The position numbers and the translations under genes were made by a program. Below, one piece after another: positions 7,861 through 17,434 of a stretch of DNA of 64,000 bases (within the stretch, counting starts at the first letter, position 1; the number at the start of each line of letters is the position of its first letter). The notes under the pieces were generated by a model. That model saw nothing but the letters and a program-made list of their open reading frames with translations. It had not been told where the DNA came from and searched no databases. The DNA comes from Phenylobacterium soli (GTDB lineage Bacteria; Pseudomonadota; Alphaproteobacteria; Caulobacterales; Caulobacteraceae): contig NZ_QFYQ01000001.1 in NCBI RefSeq assembly GCF_003254475.1, forward strand, positions 1,984,001 to 2,048,000. The letters are read 5' to 3'.

Positions 7861-9561
7861 GTGAGCGCGTCGCACCAGCCTCAGGTGAGGAGCGGCCCGA
7901 AACTGCGGGCTGCGCGCCAGCGCAGAGCGTCGCGCGCCTTGCAGCGCCGCTCGCAGATCGTGAAGGCGGGTCTCGTCGAGCGGATCCAGGACATCCTGTC
8001 CAGCATCCTGAACATCTCCTCGGAAGGGGTGATCGTCGCCGACGAGAGCCTGCGGGTGCTGCTGTTCAGCAAGGGCGCGGAGGGAATCTTCGGCTATGAG
8101 CCGCGCGAGATCCTGGGGCGTCCCCTCGAACGGCTGATCCCGGTGCGCCATCGCGCGGGGCACCGTCGACATGTGGAGCGCTTCGCCAAGGGCGCGGTGC
8201 AGAGCCGGCGGATGAACGCCCGCAGCGAGGTCCTCGGCCTGACCCGCGACGGACGGGTGATCCCCCTGGAAGTGGGGCTTTCACGGCTGGCGACGGCCGA
8301 GGGCACCATCTTCACCGCCCTCGTGCGCGACGTCTCCGAGCGGCGCGACGCCGAGGCCGCCTTGGCGCTGGCCGCCACAGAGGCCCAGGCCGCCAACCAG
8401 GCCAAAAGCGCCTTCCTGGCCGCCATGAGCCACGAGATCCGCACGCCGCTGAACGGCGTCCTCGGCATGGCCCAGGCCATGGGGATGGAGGAGCTGTCGT
8501 CCCACCAGCGCGAGCGGCTCGAGGTGATCCGCCAATCCGGCGAGAGCCTGCTGGCGATCCTCAACGACCTGCTTGACCTGTCCAAGATCGAGGCGGGCAA
8601 GCTGGAGCTCGAGGAGACCGAGTTCGACATCGACCAGGTGGCGCGCGGCGCGCACGACACCTTCGCGGCGCTCGCCGCCAGCAAGGACCTGGAGTTCGAC
8701 CTGCGGGTGACGACGGTCGCGCGGGGCGTCTATCGCGGAGATCCGCTGCGGGTTCGCCAGATCCTGCACAATCTGATCTCCAACGCCCTGAAATTCACCG
8801 AGCGCGGCGGCGTGCGCGTGAAGGTCGGCCGCAATCGGGCCGGGTTGCTGACCCTGCGGGTCGTCGACACGGGCATCGGCATCGCGCCGGAGAAGGCCGC
8901 CAACCTGTTCCAGAAGTTCGAGCAGGCCGACGCCTCGACCACCCGCCGGTTCGGCGGCACGGGCCTTGGCCTGGCGATCTGCCGCGACCTCGCGGAGATG
9001 ATGGGCGGCTCGATCGGGGTGAAGTCGCGGCCGGGCCGCGGGGCGGCCTTCGAGGTGGTGCTTGACCTGCCGCGGGTGGGCGACGCGCAGGCCGCCGAGC
9101 CGCCGCCGCTGGTGGCGCCGGCGCCGGCCGCGGGGGAGTCCTCGCTGCGCATCCTCGTCGCCGAGGACAACCAGATGAACCAGCTCGTGCTGAAGACGCT
9201 GCTCAACCAGATCGGCGTCGAGCCGGTGATGGTCGGCAACGGGCGGGCCGCGGTCGAGGCCTGGGCCGGTGCGCGCTGGGACCTGATCCTCATGGACGTC
9301 CAGATGCCGGAGATGGACGGGCCGACGGCGGCGGCCGTGATCCGCGGACGCGAGGCGACCGAGGGGCGCTCGCGCACCCCGATCCTGGCCCTGACCGCCA
9401 ACGCCATGAGCCACCAGATGGCCGAATATCGCCGGGCCGGCATGGACGGCCTGATCGCGAAGCCGATCGAGGTGGAGAAGCTTTACGCGGCGATCGCCGC
9501 TCTGCATCCGGCCGACGAGGCGGATGCCGCGGCCTCCCGCGCGGCGGCCGGGTCGTCCTGA
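7861..9561 (+). CDS. PAS-containing hybrid sensor histidine kinase
   Basis: A 566-aa soluble hybrid kinase. A basic N-terminus is followed by a PAS domain (about residues 45-165), a HisKA dimerisation domain with the phospho-acceptor His (H191 in [11 protein letters not shown]), a HATPase domain (N-box ISNALKF, G-boxes DTGIGIAP and [10 protein letters not shown]), and a C-terminal receiver whose acceptor is D479 in [13 protein letters not shown]. No membrane segment is visible, so it should sense a cytoplasmic or redox cue through PAS. GTG at 7861 is chosen for its upstream G-rich ribosome-binding site; GTG at 7831 would add 10 residues. The output partner, a phosphotransferase or response regulator, is not in the window. 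Confidence 0.87.
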   Translation: MSASHQPQVRSGPKLRAARQRRASRALQRRSQIVKAGLVERIQDILSSILNISSEGVIVADESLRVLLFSKGAEGIFGYEPREILGRPLERLIPVRHRAGHRRHVERFAKGAVQSRRMNARSEVLGLTRDGRVIPLEVGLSRLATAEGTIFTALVRDVSERRDAEAALALAATEAQAANQAKSAFLAAMSHEIRTPLNGVLGMAQAMGMEELSSHQRERLEVIRQSGESLLAILNDLLDLSKIEAGKLELEETEFDIDQVARGAHDTFAALAASKDLEFDLRVTTVARGVYRGDPLRVRQILHNLISNALKFTERGGVRVKVGRNRAGLLTLRVVDTGIGIAPEKAANLFQKFEQADASTTRRFGGTGLGLAICRDLAEMMGGSIGVKSRPGRGAAFEVVLDLPRVGDAQAAEPPPLVAPAPAAGESSLRILVAEDNQMNQLVLKTLLNQIGVEPVMVGNGRAAVEAWAGARWDLILMDVQMPEMDGPTAAAVIRGREATEGRSRTPILALTANAMSHQMAEYRRAGMDGLIAKPIEVEKLYAAIAALHPADEADAAASRAAAGSS

Positions 9562-9613
9562 GCGCGACACCCAGATCCTGAGCCGTTCCGGCGCTGAAGT
9601 TTTTGCCGGGCGC

Positions 9614-9627
9614 AGCGCTGCAGCGCT
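9614..9627. promoter_or_regulatory. 14-bp perfect palindrome upstream of the flagellin promoter
   Basis: AGCGCTGCAGCGCT reads the same on both strands and is flanked by TTGCC on both sides (9603-9607 and 9627-9631). It lies about 80 bases upstream of the -24 element, where an activator of sigma-54 promoters such as FlbD would bind. The role is inferred from position only. Confidence 0.4.
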
Positions 9628-9705
9628 TGCCTACTGACGGTTGCAGGGGAAGGCCCTGCCCGCGCAGATGGTTCGTTTTCCCGAGTGAAAACAACCAGTC
9701 GCGAT

Positions 9706-9721
9706 TGGCCTGGCCCTTGCT
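9706..9721 (+). promoter_or_regulatory. Sigma-54 (RpoN) promoter of the flagellin gene
   Basis: TGGCCTGGCCCTTGCT places GG (9707-9708) and GC (9719-9720) exactly 10 bases apart, as in the -24/-12 consensus TGGCAC-N5-TTGCW. Transcription should start near 9732 and give a leader of about 60 bases before the ATG. Flagellin genes of Caulobacter relatives are typically sigma-54 dependent. Confidence 0.75.
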
Positions 9722-9793
9722 CCGCGTCCCCACGGGCATGACGCCCGCGGCGTCAGAATGACGTCGGCGCCTTGAAATAAGGACCAGTGCAAA

Positions 9794-10702
9794 ATGACGA
9801 TGAATTCGATCAACACCAACACTGCGGCGATGATCGCGCTGCAGAACCTGTCGTCCACCCAGATGTCCCTGGCGACCACTCAGAACCGGATCAACACCGG
9901 CCTGAAGATCGCTTCGGCGAAAGACAACGGCGCCATCTGGGCCATCGCGCAGACCGAAAAGGCGCAAGCCAATTCGCTCGACGCGGTGGTGAACTCGCTG
10001 AACAACGGCAAGTCCGTGGTCGACACGACTCTGCAGGCCGGCGCCCAGCTGACCGATCTTCTGACCCAGATGCGTTCCAAGGCCCTGGCGGCCTCGGACG
10101 CCACCATCGACGACCCGTCGCGCGCTCAGTATGCGTCGGAGTTCGCCAAGCTGGGCCAGTCGTACGCCAACACCATCGCCTCGGCCACGTTCAACGGGGT
10201 CAACCTGATTGACGGCGGCACGGGCCAGGTCCAGGCGCTCGGCAGCACCGACGGCAAGATCACCGTCAACTCGGCTCACGCGGACATCAGCTTCAATGCG
10301 CTGTTCTCGACCGCGAAGGCCACCACGACCACGGCTGGCGCCGTCGTCGCGGGTCAGACCTATTTCACGGCCGACGGGGTCACCATGACCGCCGCGGCGT
10401 GGACGGGCGCGACCGGCGCGGCCGACGCCGGCTCCGACCTGGCGATGGTGGACACGGCCATGAAGACCGTCACCCAGACCCTCTCGGGCTTCGGTGTGGA
10501 CTCCAAGGCCATGGACAACCAGCTGACCCTGGTCGGCAAGCTGCAGGACAGCTTGACCACGGGCGTGGGCAACCTGGTCGACGCCAACCTGGCTCAGGAA
10601 AGCGCGAGCCTGCAGGCCCTGCAGACCAAGCAACAGCTCGGCGTGCAGGCCCTGTCGATCGCCAACCAGTCGACCAGCATCCTGTTGGGGCTGTTCAAAT
10701 AA
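9794..10702 (+). CDS. Flagellin
   Basis: A 302-aa structural protein of the flagellar filament, exported by the flagellar type III system, so no signal peptide is expected or seen. The conserved D0/D1 ends are clear: N-terminal NSINTNTAAMIALQNLS, ...NRINTGLKIASAKDNGA, and C-terminal LGVQALSIANQSTSILLGLF. The central D2/D3 region is short, as in the small flagellins of Caulobacteraceae. The ATG at 9794 follows a sigma-54 promoter and a leader of about 60 bases; in Caulobacter the flagellin leader is the target of FlbT post-transcriptional control. A strong terminator follows. No flaF or flbT is in the window. Confidence 0.95.
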   Translation: MTMNSINTNTAAMIALQNLSSTQMSLATTQNRINTGLKIASAKDNGAIWAIAQTEKAQANSLDAVVNSLNNGKSVVDTTLQAGAQLTDLLTQMRSKALAASDATIDDPSRAQYASEFAKLGQSYANTIASATFNGVNLIDGGTGQVQALGSTDGKITVNSAHADISFNALFSTAKATTTTAGAVVAGQTYFTADGVTMTAAAWTGATGAADAGSDLAMVDTAMKTVTQTLSGFGVDSKAMDNQLTLVGKLQDSLTTGVGNLVDANLAQESASLQALQTKQQLGVQALSIANQSTSILLGLFK

Positions 10703-10750
10703 GAAACGTCTCCGGCGCGGGCCTCGCCCGCCAGGTAAAGACGTCAGAAG

Positions 10751-10782
10751 CGGCGGGGAGGGCGACCTCCCCGCCGTCTTTA
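10751..10782 (+). terminator. Terminator after flagellin
   Basis: A perfect 11-bp stem (10751-10761 with 10766-10776) closed by a GCGA tetraloop and followed by a T-rich tail (TCTTTA). It lies 48 bases after the flagellin stop. Confidence 0.85.
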
Positions 10783-10799
10783 CGTTGAGGGCCCCGCGC

Positions 10800-11852
10800 T
10801 CAGTCCTGTCCGAAGCGAATCTCGTCGCCGCCGGCGGGCAGATCGATGGTCATGCCGTCCTTGGCCAGACGCCAGTCGAGCGCGCCGCCGGCGTCCATGC
10901 CGCGGGTGAAGGCCTCGGGGTTGTACATGGGCAGGCCGGCCTGGGTCAGGTGATACAGCACCAGGCGCTTCACCCCCGCAGACCGGGCGATGTCCGCCGC
11001 CTCCACCGGGGTGGTGTGGTAGGTGAGGGTGTCGGTCATCAGCGAACTCATCCGCGGATTGCCGAGCGCCTTCAGGCCCTGCGCCAGCTGGCGCGTCATG
11101 TCGGCGTTCTGGGCCTCGTGGATCAGCACGTCCGCGCCTTTGGCGGCCTCGGCGAGCGGCGGCCACTTGCGGGTGTCGCCGCTGACCACGACCGATCGGC
11201 CCTTGTAGTCGAACCGGTAGGCGAAGGCCGGCTCGACAGGCTCGTGCGCCACCTTGATCGCCGTCACGGTGAGGTCGCCGTCCTTGTAGGCCACGGCCGT
11301 CGCCAGGCCGGAGGCGGAGGGCTTCGGCATCTGGATGACCTTCGGCTGAAGCTCGCCGGACTTGAGGTCGAACTTGAAGGCGCCGTGCTCGTGATGCGCC
11401 TTCCGGAAGCCGTGGTCGGTCGCATAGGCGAGGTTGAAGCCCTGGGCCACCTTCTCCGTGCCGGCTGGTCCGACCAGCAGCAGGGGCGCCGGCCGCCCGG
11501 CCACCCAGCTCTGCAGGTTGAACTCGCCCACCTCGCCGATGTGGTCGGAATGCAGGTGGGTCAGGAAGAGCGCCTTGGCCTGGTTGAGCGGCAGGCGCCA
11601 CATCATCAGGTTCTCGGTGGCCTCCGGTCCGACATCGACCAGATAAAGGCTGTCCCCCGCCTGGATCGCCACGCAGGCCTTGGCCCGGTCGCGCACGGGC
11701 AGAGGCCCCGAGGTGCCGCAGAAGGTGACGCGAAGGCCGTCGGGCGCCTGGGGCGCGGCCGCGGCGAACTGGGCCTGGGCGGCGGGCGCGAAGGCCAGTC
11801 CGACAGCCGCGCCGAGCGCGCCCATAGCCTTCAGCAATGTCCGGCGACGCAT
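10800..11852 (-). CDS. Exported MBL-fold metal-dependent hydrolase
   Basis: A 350-aa protein beginning with RRRTLLKAMGALG and a hydrophobic stretch ending at AAQA, a Tat-like or Sec signal peptide, so it should act in the periplasm. The metallo-beta-lactamase fold is shown by the zinc-binding THLHSDH motif (residues 98-104), a further His in VAHEPVEP, Asp in VVSGDTR and a His near the end (VLYHLTQAG). The layout resembles the RNase Z/arylsulfatase branch of the superfamily. The substrate cannot be read from sequence. It converges on the flagellin gene, with that gene's terminator between them. Confidence 0.8.
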   Translation of the reverse strand: MRRRTLLKAMGALGAAVGLAFAPAAQAQFAAAAPQAPDGLRVTFCGTSGPLPVRDRAKACVAIQAGDSLYLVDVGPEATENLMMWRLPLNQAKALFLTHLHSDHIGEVGEFNLQSWVAGRPAPLLLVGPAGTEKVAQGFNLAYATDHGFRKAHHEHGAFKFDLKSGELQPKVIQMPKPSASGLATAVAYKDGDLTVTAIKVAHEPVEPAFAYRFDYKGRSVVVSGDTRKWPPLAEAAKGADVLIHEAQNADMTRQLAQGLKALGNPRMSSLMTDTLTYHTTPVEAADIARSAGVKRLVLYHLTQAGLPMYNPEAFTRGMDAGGALDWRLAKDGMTIDLPAGGDEIRFGQD

Positions 11853-11942
11853 GATGTCCTCCCCGATTTCTTACGGCGTCAGCTCATCTTATGGTGACGG
11901 TGGCCCGCGGGAAGACGTCGCGGCAGGGGAGGGTGTCCGACT

Positions 11943-12593
11943 ATGTCCTTGAGCTATGACCTCTATTGGTCCTTCCGCTCGCCTTATTCCTACATGGTCG
12001 TGCCGAGACTGATCGCGCTCGAGGCCGAGTACGACGTGGTCTGCAATGTGAAGCCGGTCTATCCGCTGGCCGTGCGGACGCCGGAATTCTTCGAGACGCG
12101 CGACCCCTTGTGGGTCAGCTACTTCATGAAGGACGTGTTCCGGGAGGCGGCGTTCCTCGGCCTGCCGTTCCGCTGGCCACGGCCCGATCCCGTGCAGCAG
12201 GCCAATGGCAGCTATCGCGTGCCCCAGCCGCACATCCATCGCCTGACGCACCTGGGCGTCGCCGCCGTCGAACGCGGGCGGGGCCTGGCGTTCCTGAAGG
12301 AGGCGAGCCACACCATCTGGAGCGGCGAGGTGGAGAACTGGCACGAGGGCGACCACCTCGCCCGCGCCGCCGGGCGCGCCGGCCTCGACTTCGCTGAGAT
12401 GGCTGAGGCGGTGGACGCCGATCCGGACCGCTACGCCGCCGTCGTCGAGGAGAACCAGCTCGAACAGCGCGCCGCCGGCCATTGGGGCGTGCCGATGATG
12501 GTGTTCGGCGGCGAGCCGTTCTTCGGCCAGGACCGCTTCGACCAGATGGTCTGGCGCATGCGCCAGCAGGGTCTGGCGGCCCGGGCCGCCTAG
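11943..12593 (+). CDS. DsbA-family protein, 2-hydroxychromene-2-carboxylate isomerase-like
   Basis: A 216-aa thioredoxin-fold protein of the DsbA/kappa-class GST group. The N-terminus DLYWSFRSPYSYM has the SPYSY motif where DsbA proteins carry CxxC, which is typical of the glutathione-dependent isomerases of naphthalene-type pathways. The cis-Pro loop (HWGVPMMVFGGEPFFGQDR) is near the C-terminus. There are no other aromatic ring-degradation genes beside it, so the true substrate is uncertain. The 3' end overlaps the convergent LysR gene by 4 bases. Confidence 0.8.
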   Translation: MSLSYDLYWSFRSPYSYMVVPRLIALEAEYDVVCNVKPVYPLAVRTPEFFETRDPLWVSYFMKDVFREAAFLGLPFRWPRPDPVQQANGSYRVPQPHIHRLTHLGVAAVERGRGLAFLKEASHTIWSGEVENWHEGDHLARAAGRAGLDFAEMAEAVDADPDRYAAVVEENQLEQRAAGHWGVPMMVFGGEPFFGQDRFDQMVWRMRQQGLAARAA

Positions 12594-13474
12594 TCCTTCA
12601 GCTTGGCGGCCTCGGCGGCGGCCTTCACCACCGGCAGGCGCCAGCGCTCGGCGGTCGTCAGCATCCAGCACTCGTAGCGGGTGTGCCAGGTGAGCGGCAG
12701 CGGTATGAGGCGGCCCTGGCCGATCTCGGGCTCGAACACCAGGCGCGGCCCCATGGTCAGCAGGTCGGAGTCCATGACCCGCTGCTTGATGAGATTGAAG
12801 TCGTCGGAGACGAAGGCCTGCAGGTGGGCCTGTTCGGCCTCGCTCAGCTCGCCGGCCCAGCGGCGGAAGCTCGGCACCAGGCGCGAGACCGCCATCGGAT
12901 GGCTGAGGAGTTGGCGGGGGCCGAGCGGAGTCTCCTCCGCGAGCACCGGATGGCCCGGCCGGGCCACGGCGATGTGCTCGGACTCGGCCACCTTCACCCG
13001 GATCAGGTCGCCGTAGGGTTCGGCCGCCTCGAAGGTGAGGAAGACCACGTCGTAGCGGCCTTCCTCGACGCCGCGCAGCAGGGCCGCGGCCATCTCCTGC
13101 TCCGTCTCGAGGTTGAGATGCGGGAAGCGCTCGGCCATGCACCGCACGATCTGCGGCAGCAGCACCAGCCGGGGCACGGGCCCGACCCCGATACGCAGGC
13201 GTCCGGCCTCGCCCTGAACCAGATGCTCGAGGTCGCGCGTTAGCACGGCGACACTGTTGAGCAGGCTCTCCGCCCGCTCGGCGATGAAACGGCCGTAGGC
13301 GGTCGGCTTGGCGGCGCCGCCGGAACGGTCGAACAGCTTCACAGAAAGCTTGGCCTCGAGACGGGCGATGCTCTTGGACAGGGTGGGCTGCGATACCTGC
13401 AGGGCGCGCGCGGCGCCGCTGAATCCGCCGGCGCGGCAGATCGCCAGAACCTGTTCCAGATGGCGAAGCTCCAT
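12590..13474 (-). CDS. LysR-family transcriptional regulator
   Basis: A 294-aa regulator. The N-terminal winged helix-turn-helix (about residues 1-62, with SGAARALQVSQPTLSKSIARLE) is followed by a periplasmic-binding-protein-like effector domain. It is divergent from the DUF3604-PpiC-HupE operon, with about 138 bases between starts, so by the usual LysR arrangement it may control that operon. Control of the convergent isomerase gene is less likely. The effector is unknown. Confidence 0.88.
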   Translation of the reverse strand: MELRHLEQVLAICRAGGFSGAARALQVSQPTLSKSIARLEAKLSVKLFDRSGGAAKPTAYGRFIAERAESLLNSVAVLTRDLEHLVQGEAGRLRIGVGPVPRLVLLPQIVRCMAERFPHLNLETEQEMAAALLRGVEEGRYDVVFLTFEAAEPYGDLIRVKVAESEHIAVARPGHPVLAEETPLGPRQLLSHPMAVSRLVPSFRRWAGELSEAEQAHLQAFVSDDFNLIKQRVMDSDLLTMGPRLVFEPEIGQGRLIPLPLTWHTRYECWMLTTAERWRLPVVKAAAEAAKLKD

Positions 13475-13612
13475 AGCCGAAAGCTATACCGATATGCGGC
13501 CCCGTGGCGAGCCTGCGGCTTGCTTTGTCCCGGTCCGACCTCCCCAATCCGGTGCGGGGATCAGGAACGTCTCGCCAGCCGCACGGCCGGCGGGCAGGAC
13601 GGGAGGGGCCGG

Positions 13613-15565
13613 ATGGGCCAGCAACTGGACGGCCGCAAGCGCCGCTGGATCGTGACCGGGGCGGTGGTCGCCGTCACCGCGGGCGGCATCGCCCTGGCGG
13701 CCAGCGACCTGCCCAAGGCGACCTTGCGCGGGACCGACGCGCCGCCCGTCGCCAAGCCGGCGAAGCCTTCGGCACCCCTGCCGACCGAGCATCTGGCGAG
13801 CTGGAACCCGGAGCGGAACGCCTATTTCGGCGACCTGCACGTCCACACCAAGCTGTCGTTCGACGCCTACATCTTCAACGTCCGGGCCACGCCCGATGAC
13901 GCCTACCGTTTCGCTAAGGGCGAGCCGATCGGCCACGCCTCGGGCGCCCAGGTGCGCCTGGCGGGCGGACCGCTCGACTTCGTCGCCGTCACCGACCACT
14001 CCGAGTACATCGGGGCGATGGAGGAGGCGAACGATCCGGCGAGCCCCATCTCCAAGCTGCCGATCGTCCAGGGCCTGTTCTCGTCCGATCCGAAGCAGAT
14101 GCAGGTCGCCTTCAACCGGATGGTGTTCGGCTACGGCGCGGGGACTCTGCCCAAGGAGTTCAGCGATCCGCGGATCGTCTCCCGCGCCTGGAACGAGCTG
14201 CAGACGGCGGCGGCGCGCAACTACGAGCCCGGCCGCTTCACCACCTTCGTGGGCTACGAATACACCTCTGCGCCGGACGGCCGGAACCTCCACCGCAACG
14301 TGATCTTCCGCACCGCCAAGGTGCCGGGCGCGCCCTACACCGCCCTGCAGTCCAACGACCCCGAGAACCTGTGGCGGACCATGGACGCCTGGCGCGGAAA
14401 GGGCGTCGAGGCCCTGGCGATCCCGCACAATTCGAACGGCTCCGACGGGCTGATGTTCGACACGATGCGCCTGAACGGCAAGCCGATCGACCGGACCTAC
14501 GCCGAGCTCCGCACCCGCAACGAGCCTCTGGCCGAGATCAGCCAGATCAAGGGCACCTCCGAGACCCATCCCTCGCTGTCGCCCAACGACGAGTGGGCCA
14601 ACTTCGAGATCATGGAGCGCTACATCGGCGTCGACATGAAGGTGAAACACTTCCGGGGCGGCTATGTCCGCCAGGCGCTGAAGGACGGCCTCGTCTTCCA
14701 GGACCGGCAGGGCTTCAACCCGTTCAAGTTCGGCTTCATCGGCTCGACCGACACCCACAACGCCGCGCCGGGCTCGGCGGAGGAGAAGAACTTCTTCTCC
14801 AAGGTCGGCCGCGTCGACTTCACGCCGGAGCAGCGCATGTCGATCCCGCCGGGCGGGGCGAAGAGCTGGGACGGCATCGACCCGAACACCGCCATCCGCT
14901 TCCAGGACTGGGGCGCGTCTGGCCTGGCCGGCGTCTGGGCCGAGGAGAACACGCGGGAGGCGATCTACGCCGCCCTGCGCCGCAAGGAGACCTTCGCCAC
15001 CTCCGGACCGCGCATCCGCGTCCGCTTCTTCGCCGGCTACGACTTCCCAGCCGATCTCGCCAAGCGCCCCGACCTGGTGACCCAGGCCTATGCCCACGGG
15101 GTGCCCATGGGCGGCGACCTGCTGCCCGCCAAGGGACGCGCGCCCAGGTTCCTGGTCTGGGGCGTGCGCGACCCGAACAGCGGCTTCCTGCAACGGGCGC
15201 AGGTGGTGAAGGGCTGGATCGAGAACGGCGTCGCCAAGGAGCGGGTGTTCGACGTCGCCTGCTCAGATCATCTGAGCGTGGACCCGGCGACCGGCCGCTG
15301 CCCCAGCAACGGCGCCAGCGTCGACCTGAAGACCTGCGAGCCGACCCGCTTCAAGGGCGACGTGGAGCTGCGCACGGTGTGGACGGATCCGACCTTCGAT
15401 CCGAAGCAGCGCGCCTTCTACTATGTGCGGGTGCTCGAGAACCCGTCCTGCCGCTGGTCGACCTGGGACGCGCTGCGCAACGGCACGCCGCCAAACCCGA
15501 CCCTGCCGACGACGATCATGGAGCGGGCCTGGTCTTCGCCCATCTGGTACGAGCCGAAGGCCTGA
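13613..15565 (+). CDS. DUF3604 family protein with PHP-like metal site
   Basis: A 650-aa protein with an N-terminal membrane anchor or signal (WIVTGAVVAVTAGGIALAA, about residues 11-29), so most of it should be periplasmic. FGDLHVHTKLSFDA and VAVTDHSEY look like the metal-binding blocks of PHP-type phosphoesterases; IGSTDTHNA near the middle could supply another His. The biochemical function of DUF3604 proteins is not established. The ATG at 13613 is chosen because GGGAGGGG lies about 7 bases upstream and because it places the hydrophobic segment near the N-terminus; the frame stays open to 13460. It is followed by a 1-base gap and then the PpiC gene, forming a tight operon with it and HupE. 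Confidence 0.82.
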   Translation: MGQQLDGRKRRWIVTGAVVAVTAGGIALAASDLPKATLRGTDAPPVAKPAKPSAPLPTEHLASWNPERNAYFGDLHVHTKLSFDAYIFNVRATPDDAYRFAKGEPIGHASGAQVRLAGGPLDFVAVTDHSEYIGAMEEANDPASPISKLPIVQGLFSSDPKQMQVAFNRMVFGYGAGTLPKEFSDPRIVSRAWNELQTAAARNYEPGRFTTFVGYEYTSAPDGRNLHRNVIFRTAKVPGAPYTALQSNDPENLWRTMDAWRGKGVEALAIPHNSNGSDGLMFDTMRLNGKPIDRTYAELRTRNEPLAEISQIKGTSETHPSLSPNDEWANFEIMERYIGVDMKVKHFRGGYVRQALKDGLVFQDRQGFNPFKFGFIGSTDTHNAAPGSAEEKNFFSKVGRVDFTPEQRMSIPPGGAKSWDGIDPNTAIRFQDWGASGLAGVWAEENTREAIYAALRRKETFATSGPRIRVRFFAGYDFPADLAKRPDLVTQAYAHGVPMGGDLLPAKGRAPRFLVWGVRDPNSGFLQRAQVVKGWIENGVAKERVFDVACSDHLSVDPATGRCPSNGASVDLKTCEPTRFKGDVELRTVWTDPTFDPKQRAFYYVRVLENPSCRWSTWDALRNGTPPNPTLPTTIMERAWSSPIWYEPKA

Positions 15566-15566
15566 C

Positions 15567-16439
15567 GTGGCGAGCATCGCCGAGACGCAAACCAAGGGCG
15601 GCTGGACCGCGCCGCTGATCCGCCCCGTGCGGCGGGCCGCGCGCGAGCCGCTGGTCCACTTCCTGCTGATCGGCGCCGTGCTGTTCCTGCTCCTGACGGC
15701 GGTGCGGGCGGGCGGGCGGCCGACGGTGCGCATCAGCGAACAGGAACTCAACCAGCTGGTCGGCTACTGGCAGATGCAGAGCGGCCGGCCACCGACCAAG
15801 ACCGAGCTCGCGGCCATCCTCCAGGACCGCGTGGACGAAGAACTGCTGGCGCGCGAGGCGCAGCGGCTGGGGCTCGATCGCGAGGACATGATCGTCCGCC
15901 GGCGCCTCGCCCAGAAGATGGCCTTCGCCAGCGAGGACGTCGGCGCGATCCCGGAGCCTGCCGAGGCCCAGCTGCGCGACTACTACGCCCAACACAGGAA
16001 CCAGTATGCGACCCCGGCTCACATCGCGATGCGCCAGGTGGTCTTCAGCGCAGACCGGGGTCCCCAGGCCCAAGCCGCCGCGGCCGAGGCCCTGGCCGAA
16101 CTGCGCCGGGGCGGCTCGCCGGCCGGTGATCCGTTCCTCCTGCCGCTCAGCTACGCCGACGTCAGTCCGGCCGACCTGACCCGCGACTATGGCGCGGAGT
16201 TCGCCAGGACGATCCAGGCCGCGCCTCTTGGAACCTGGATCGGGCCGATCACCTCGCCGTACGGGGTGCATCTGGTGCGGGTGGAGGGGCGGCAGGGCGC
16301 CGATGTCGCGGCGTTCGACGCGGTCCGGAGCGACGTCCGCGACGCCTGGATCGCCGAGCGGCGCGCCGCCAACAACGCCGCATTCCTCAAGTCTCTTCGC
16401 AAGCGCTACCGGGTGGTCGTGGCGGGCGAGGCCCAGTGA
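15567..16439 (+). CDS. Membrane-anchored PpiC-type peptidyl-prolyl isomerase
   Basis: A 290-aa protein with one N-terminal membrane segment (LVHFLLIGAVLFLLLTAV) and an SurA/PpiD-like N-domain (VDEELLAREAQRLGLDREDMIVRRRLAQKM). A degenerate parvulin-like domain follows (IAMRQVVFS...GPITSPYGVHLVRVEG). It probably assists folding of exported proteins; in this operon the likely clients are DUF3604 or HupE (inference). GTG at 15567 starts one base after the DUF3604 stop. Its own stop overlaps the hupE-like start in GTGA. Confidence 0.8.
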   Translation: MASIAETQTKGGWTAPLIRPVRRAAREPLVHFLLIGAVLFLLLTAVRAGGRPTVRISEQELNQLVGYWQMQSGRPPTKTELAAILQDRVDEELLAREAQRLGLDREDMIVRRRLAQKMAFASEDVGAIPEPAEAQLRDYYAQHRNQYATPAHIAMRQVVFSADRGPQAQAAAAEALAELRRGGSPAGDPFLLPLSYADVSPADLTRDYGAEFARTIQAAPLGTWIGPITSPYGVHLVRVEGRQGADVAAFDAVRSDVRDAWIAERRAANNAAFLKSLRKRYRVVVAGEAQ

Positions 16440-17434
16440 GGCTGCTGCTCGCCATCCTCGCCTGGCTCGGGCTGGCTGCCGCGGCCCAGGCGCACGAGGT
16501 GCGCCCCGCGCTGCTCCAGATCGTCGAAACCGGCCCGCACGCCTACGAGGTCACCTGGAAGCAGCCGGCCATGGGCGAGATGGTCATCCATCTGAGGCCG
16601 CACCTGTCCGGCGGCGCCCTCGAAGGGCCGCCGACCAGCCAGACCGCCGCATCGGGCTTCGTCGAGAAGAGCTGGCGCGTCACCACCGCTCCGCCGCTCG
16701 ATGGCCAGACCGCCAGCGTCGAAGGCCTGTCGGAGACGGTCACGGACGTGCTCGTCCGCATCACGACGTCTGACGGACGGCAGGTGGACGCGGTGCTGCG
16801 GCCGTCGGAGCCGAGCATGAAGCTGTCGCTCGCCAGGCCCTCGGGCCTGGCCGTCCCGGCCTACCTGCGGCTGGGCGTCGAGCACATCCTGACCGGCTTC
16901 GACCACCTGCTGTTCGTGCTGGGCCTGCTGCTGCTCATCGGGCCGTCCTGGCGCCTGGTGAAGACCATCACGGCCTTCACCCTCGCCCACAGTCTCACCC
17001 TGGCGCTGGCGGCGCTCGGCTACATCGCCTTTCCGAGCGCGGTGATCGAGGCGCTGGTGGCGCTTTCCATCGTCTTCGTGGCCAGCGAGCTGATCCCCGG
17101 CCGCGCCGAGGACAGCCTGGCGCGCCGCCGGCCCTGGCTGATCGCCTTCGTCTTCGGCCTGCTGCACGGCATGGCGTTCGCCGGAGCCCTGGCCCAGATC
17201 GGCCTGCCGCCCAAGGCTGCACCGCAGGCGCTGTTCCTGTTCAACGTCGGCGTCGAGATCGGCCAGTTGATCTTCATCGGCGCGGTCCTGGCGCTGATCT
17301 GGATCGCATCGCGCACACCCTGGCGGCAATGGCTGGGGCGGCCGATCCTGGCCCGCACGGGCCCCGCCTATGCGATCGGCGGACTGGCGGCCTTCTGGCT
17401 GATAGAGCGGATCGTGACCGCGGTCTCCGCCTAG
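16436..17434 (+). CDS. HupE/UreJ family membrane protein
   Basis: A 332-aa protein with a signal peptide ([19 protein letters not shown]), a periplasmic beta-rich domain of about 120 residues, and about seven C-terminal membrane segments. [20 protein letters not shown] and [13 protein letters not shown] are the diagnostic HupE/UreJ blocks. Some family members transport nickel or cobalt, but this long form with a periplasmic domain is of unknown substrate, and no hydrogenase or urease genes are near. It is translationally coupled to ppiC (GTGA). The 3' end overlaps the convergent UDP-glucuronate decarboxylase gene by 4 bases. Confidence 0.83.
   Translation: MRLLLAILAWLGLAAAAQAHEVRPALLQIVETGPHAYEVTWKQPAMGEMVIHLRPHLSGGALEGPPTSQTAASGFVEKSWRVTTAPPLDGQTASVEGLSETVTDVLVRITTSDGRQVDAVLRPSEPSMKLSLARPSGLAVPAYLRLGVEHILTGFDHLLFVLGLLLLIGPSWRLVKTITAFTLAHSLTLALAALGYIAFPSAVIEALVALSIVFVASELIPGRAEDSLARRRPWLIAFVFGLLHGMAFAGALAQIGLPPKAAPQALFLFNVGVEIGQLIFIGAVLALIWIASRTPWRQWLGRPILARTGPAYAIGGLAAFWLIERIVTAVSA

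Noticed and set aside
9614..9627. Palindrome after the hybrid kinase as its terminator
   Set aside because: No loop and no T-run follow it; its position relative to the sigma-54 promoter fits a binding site better.
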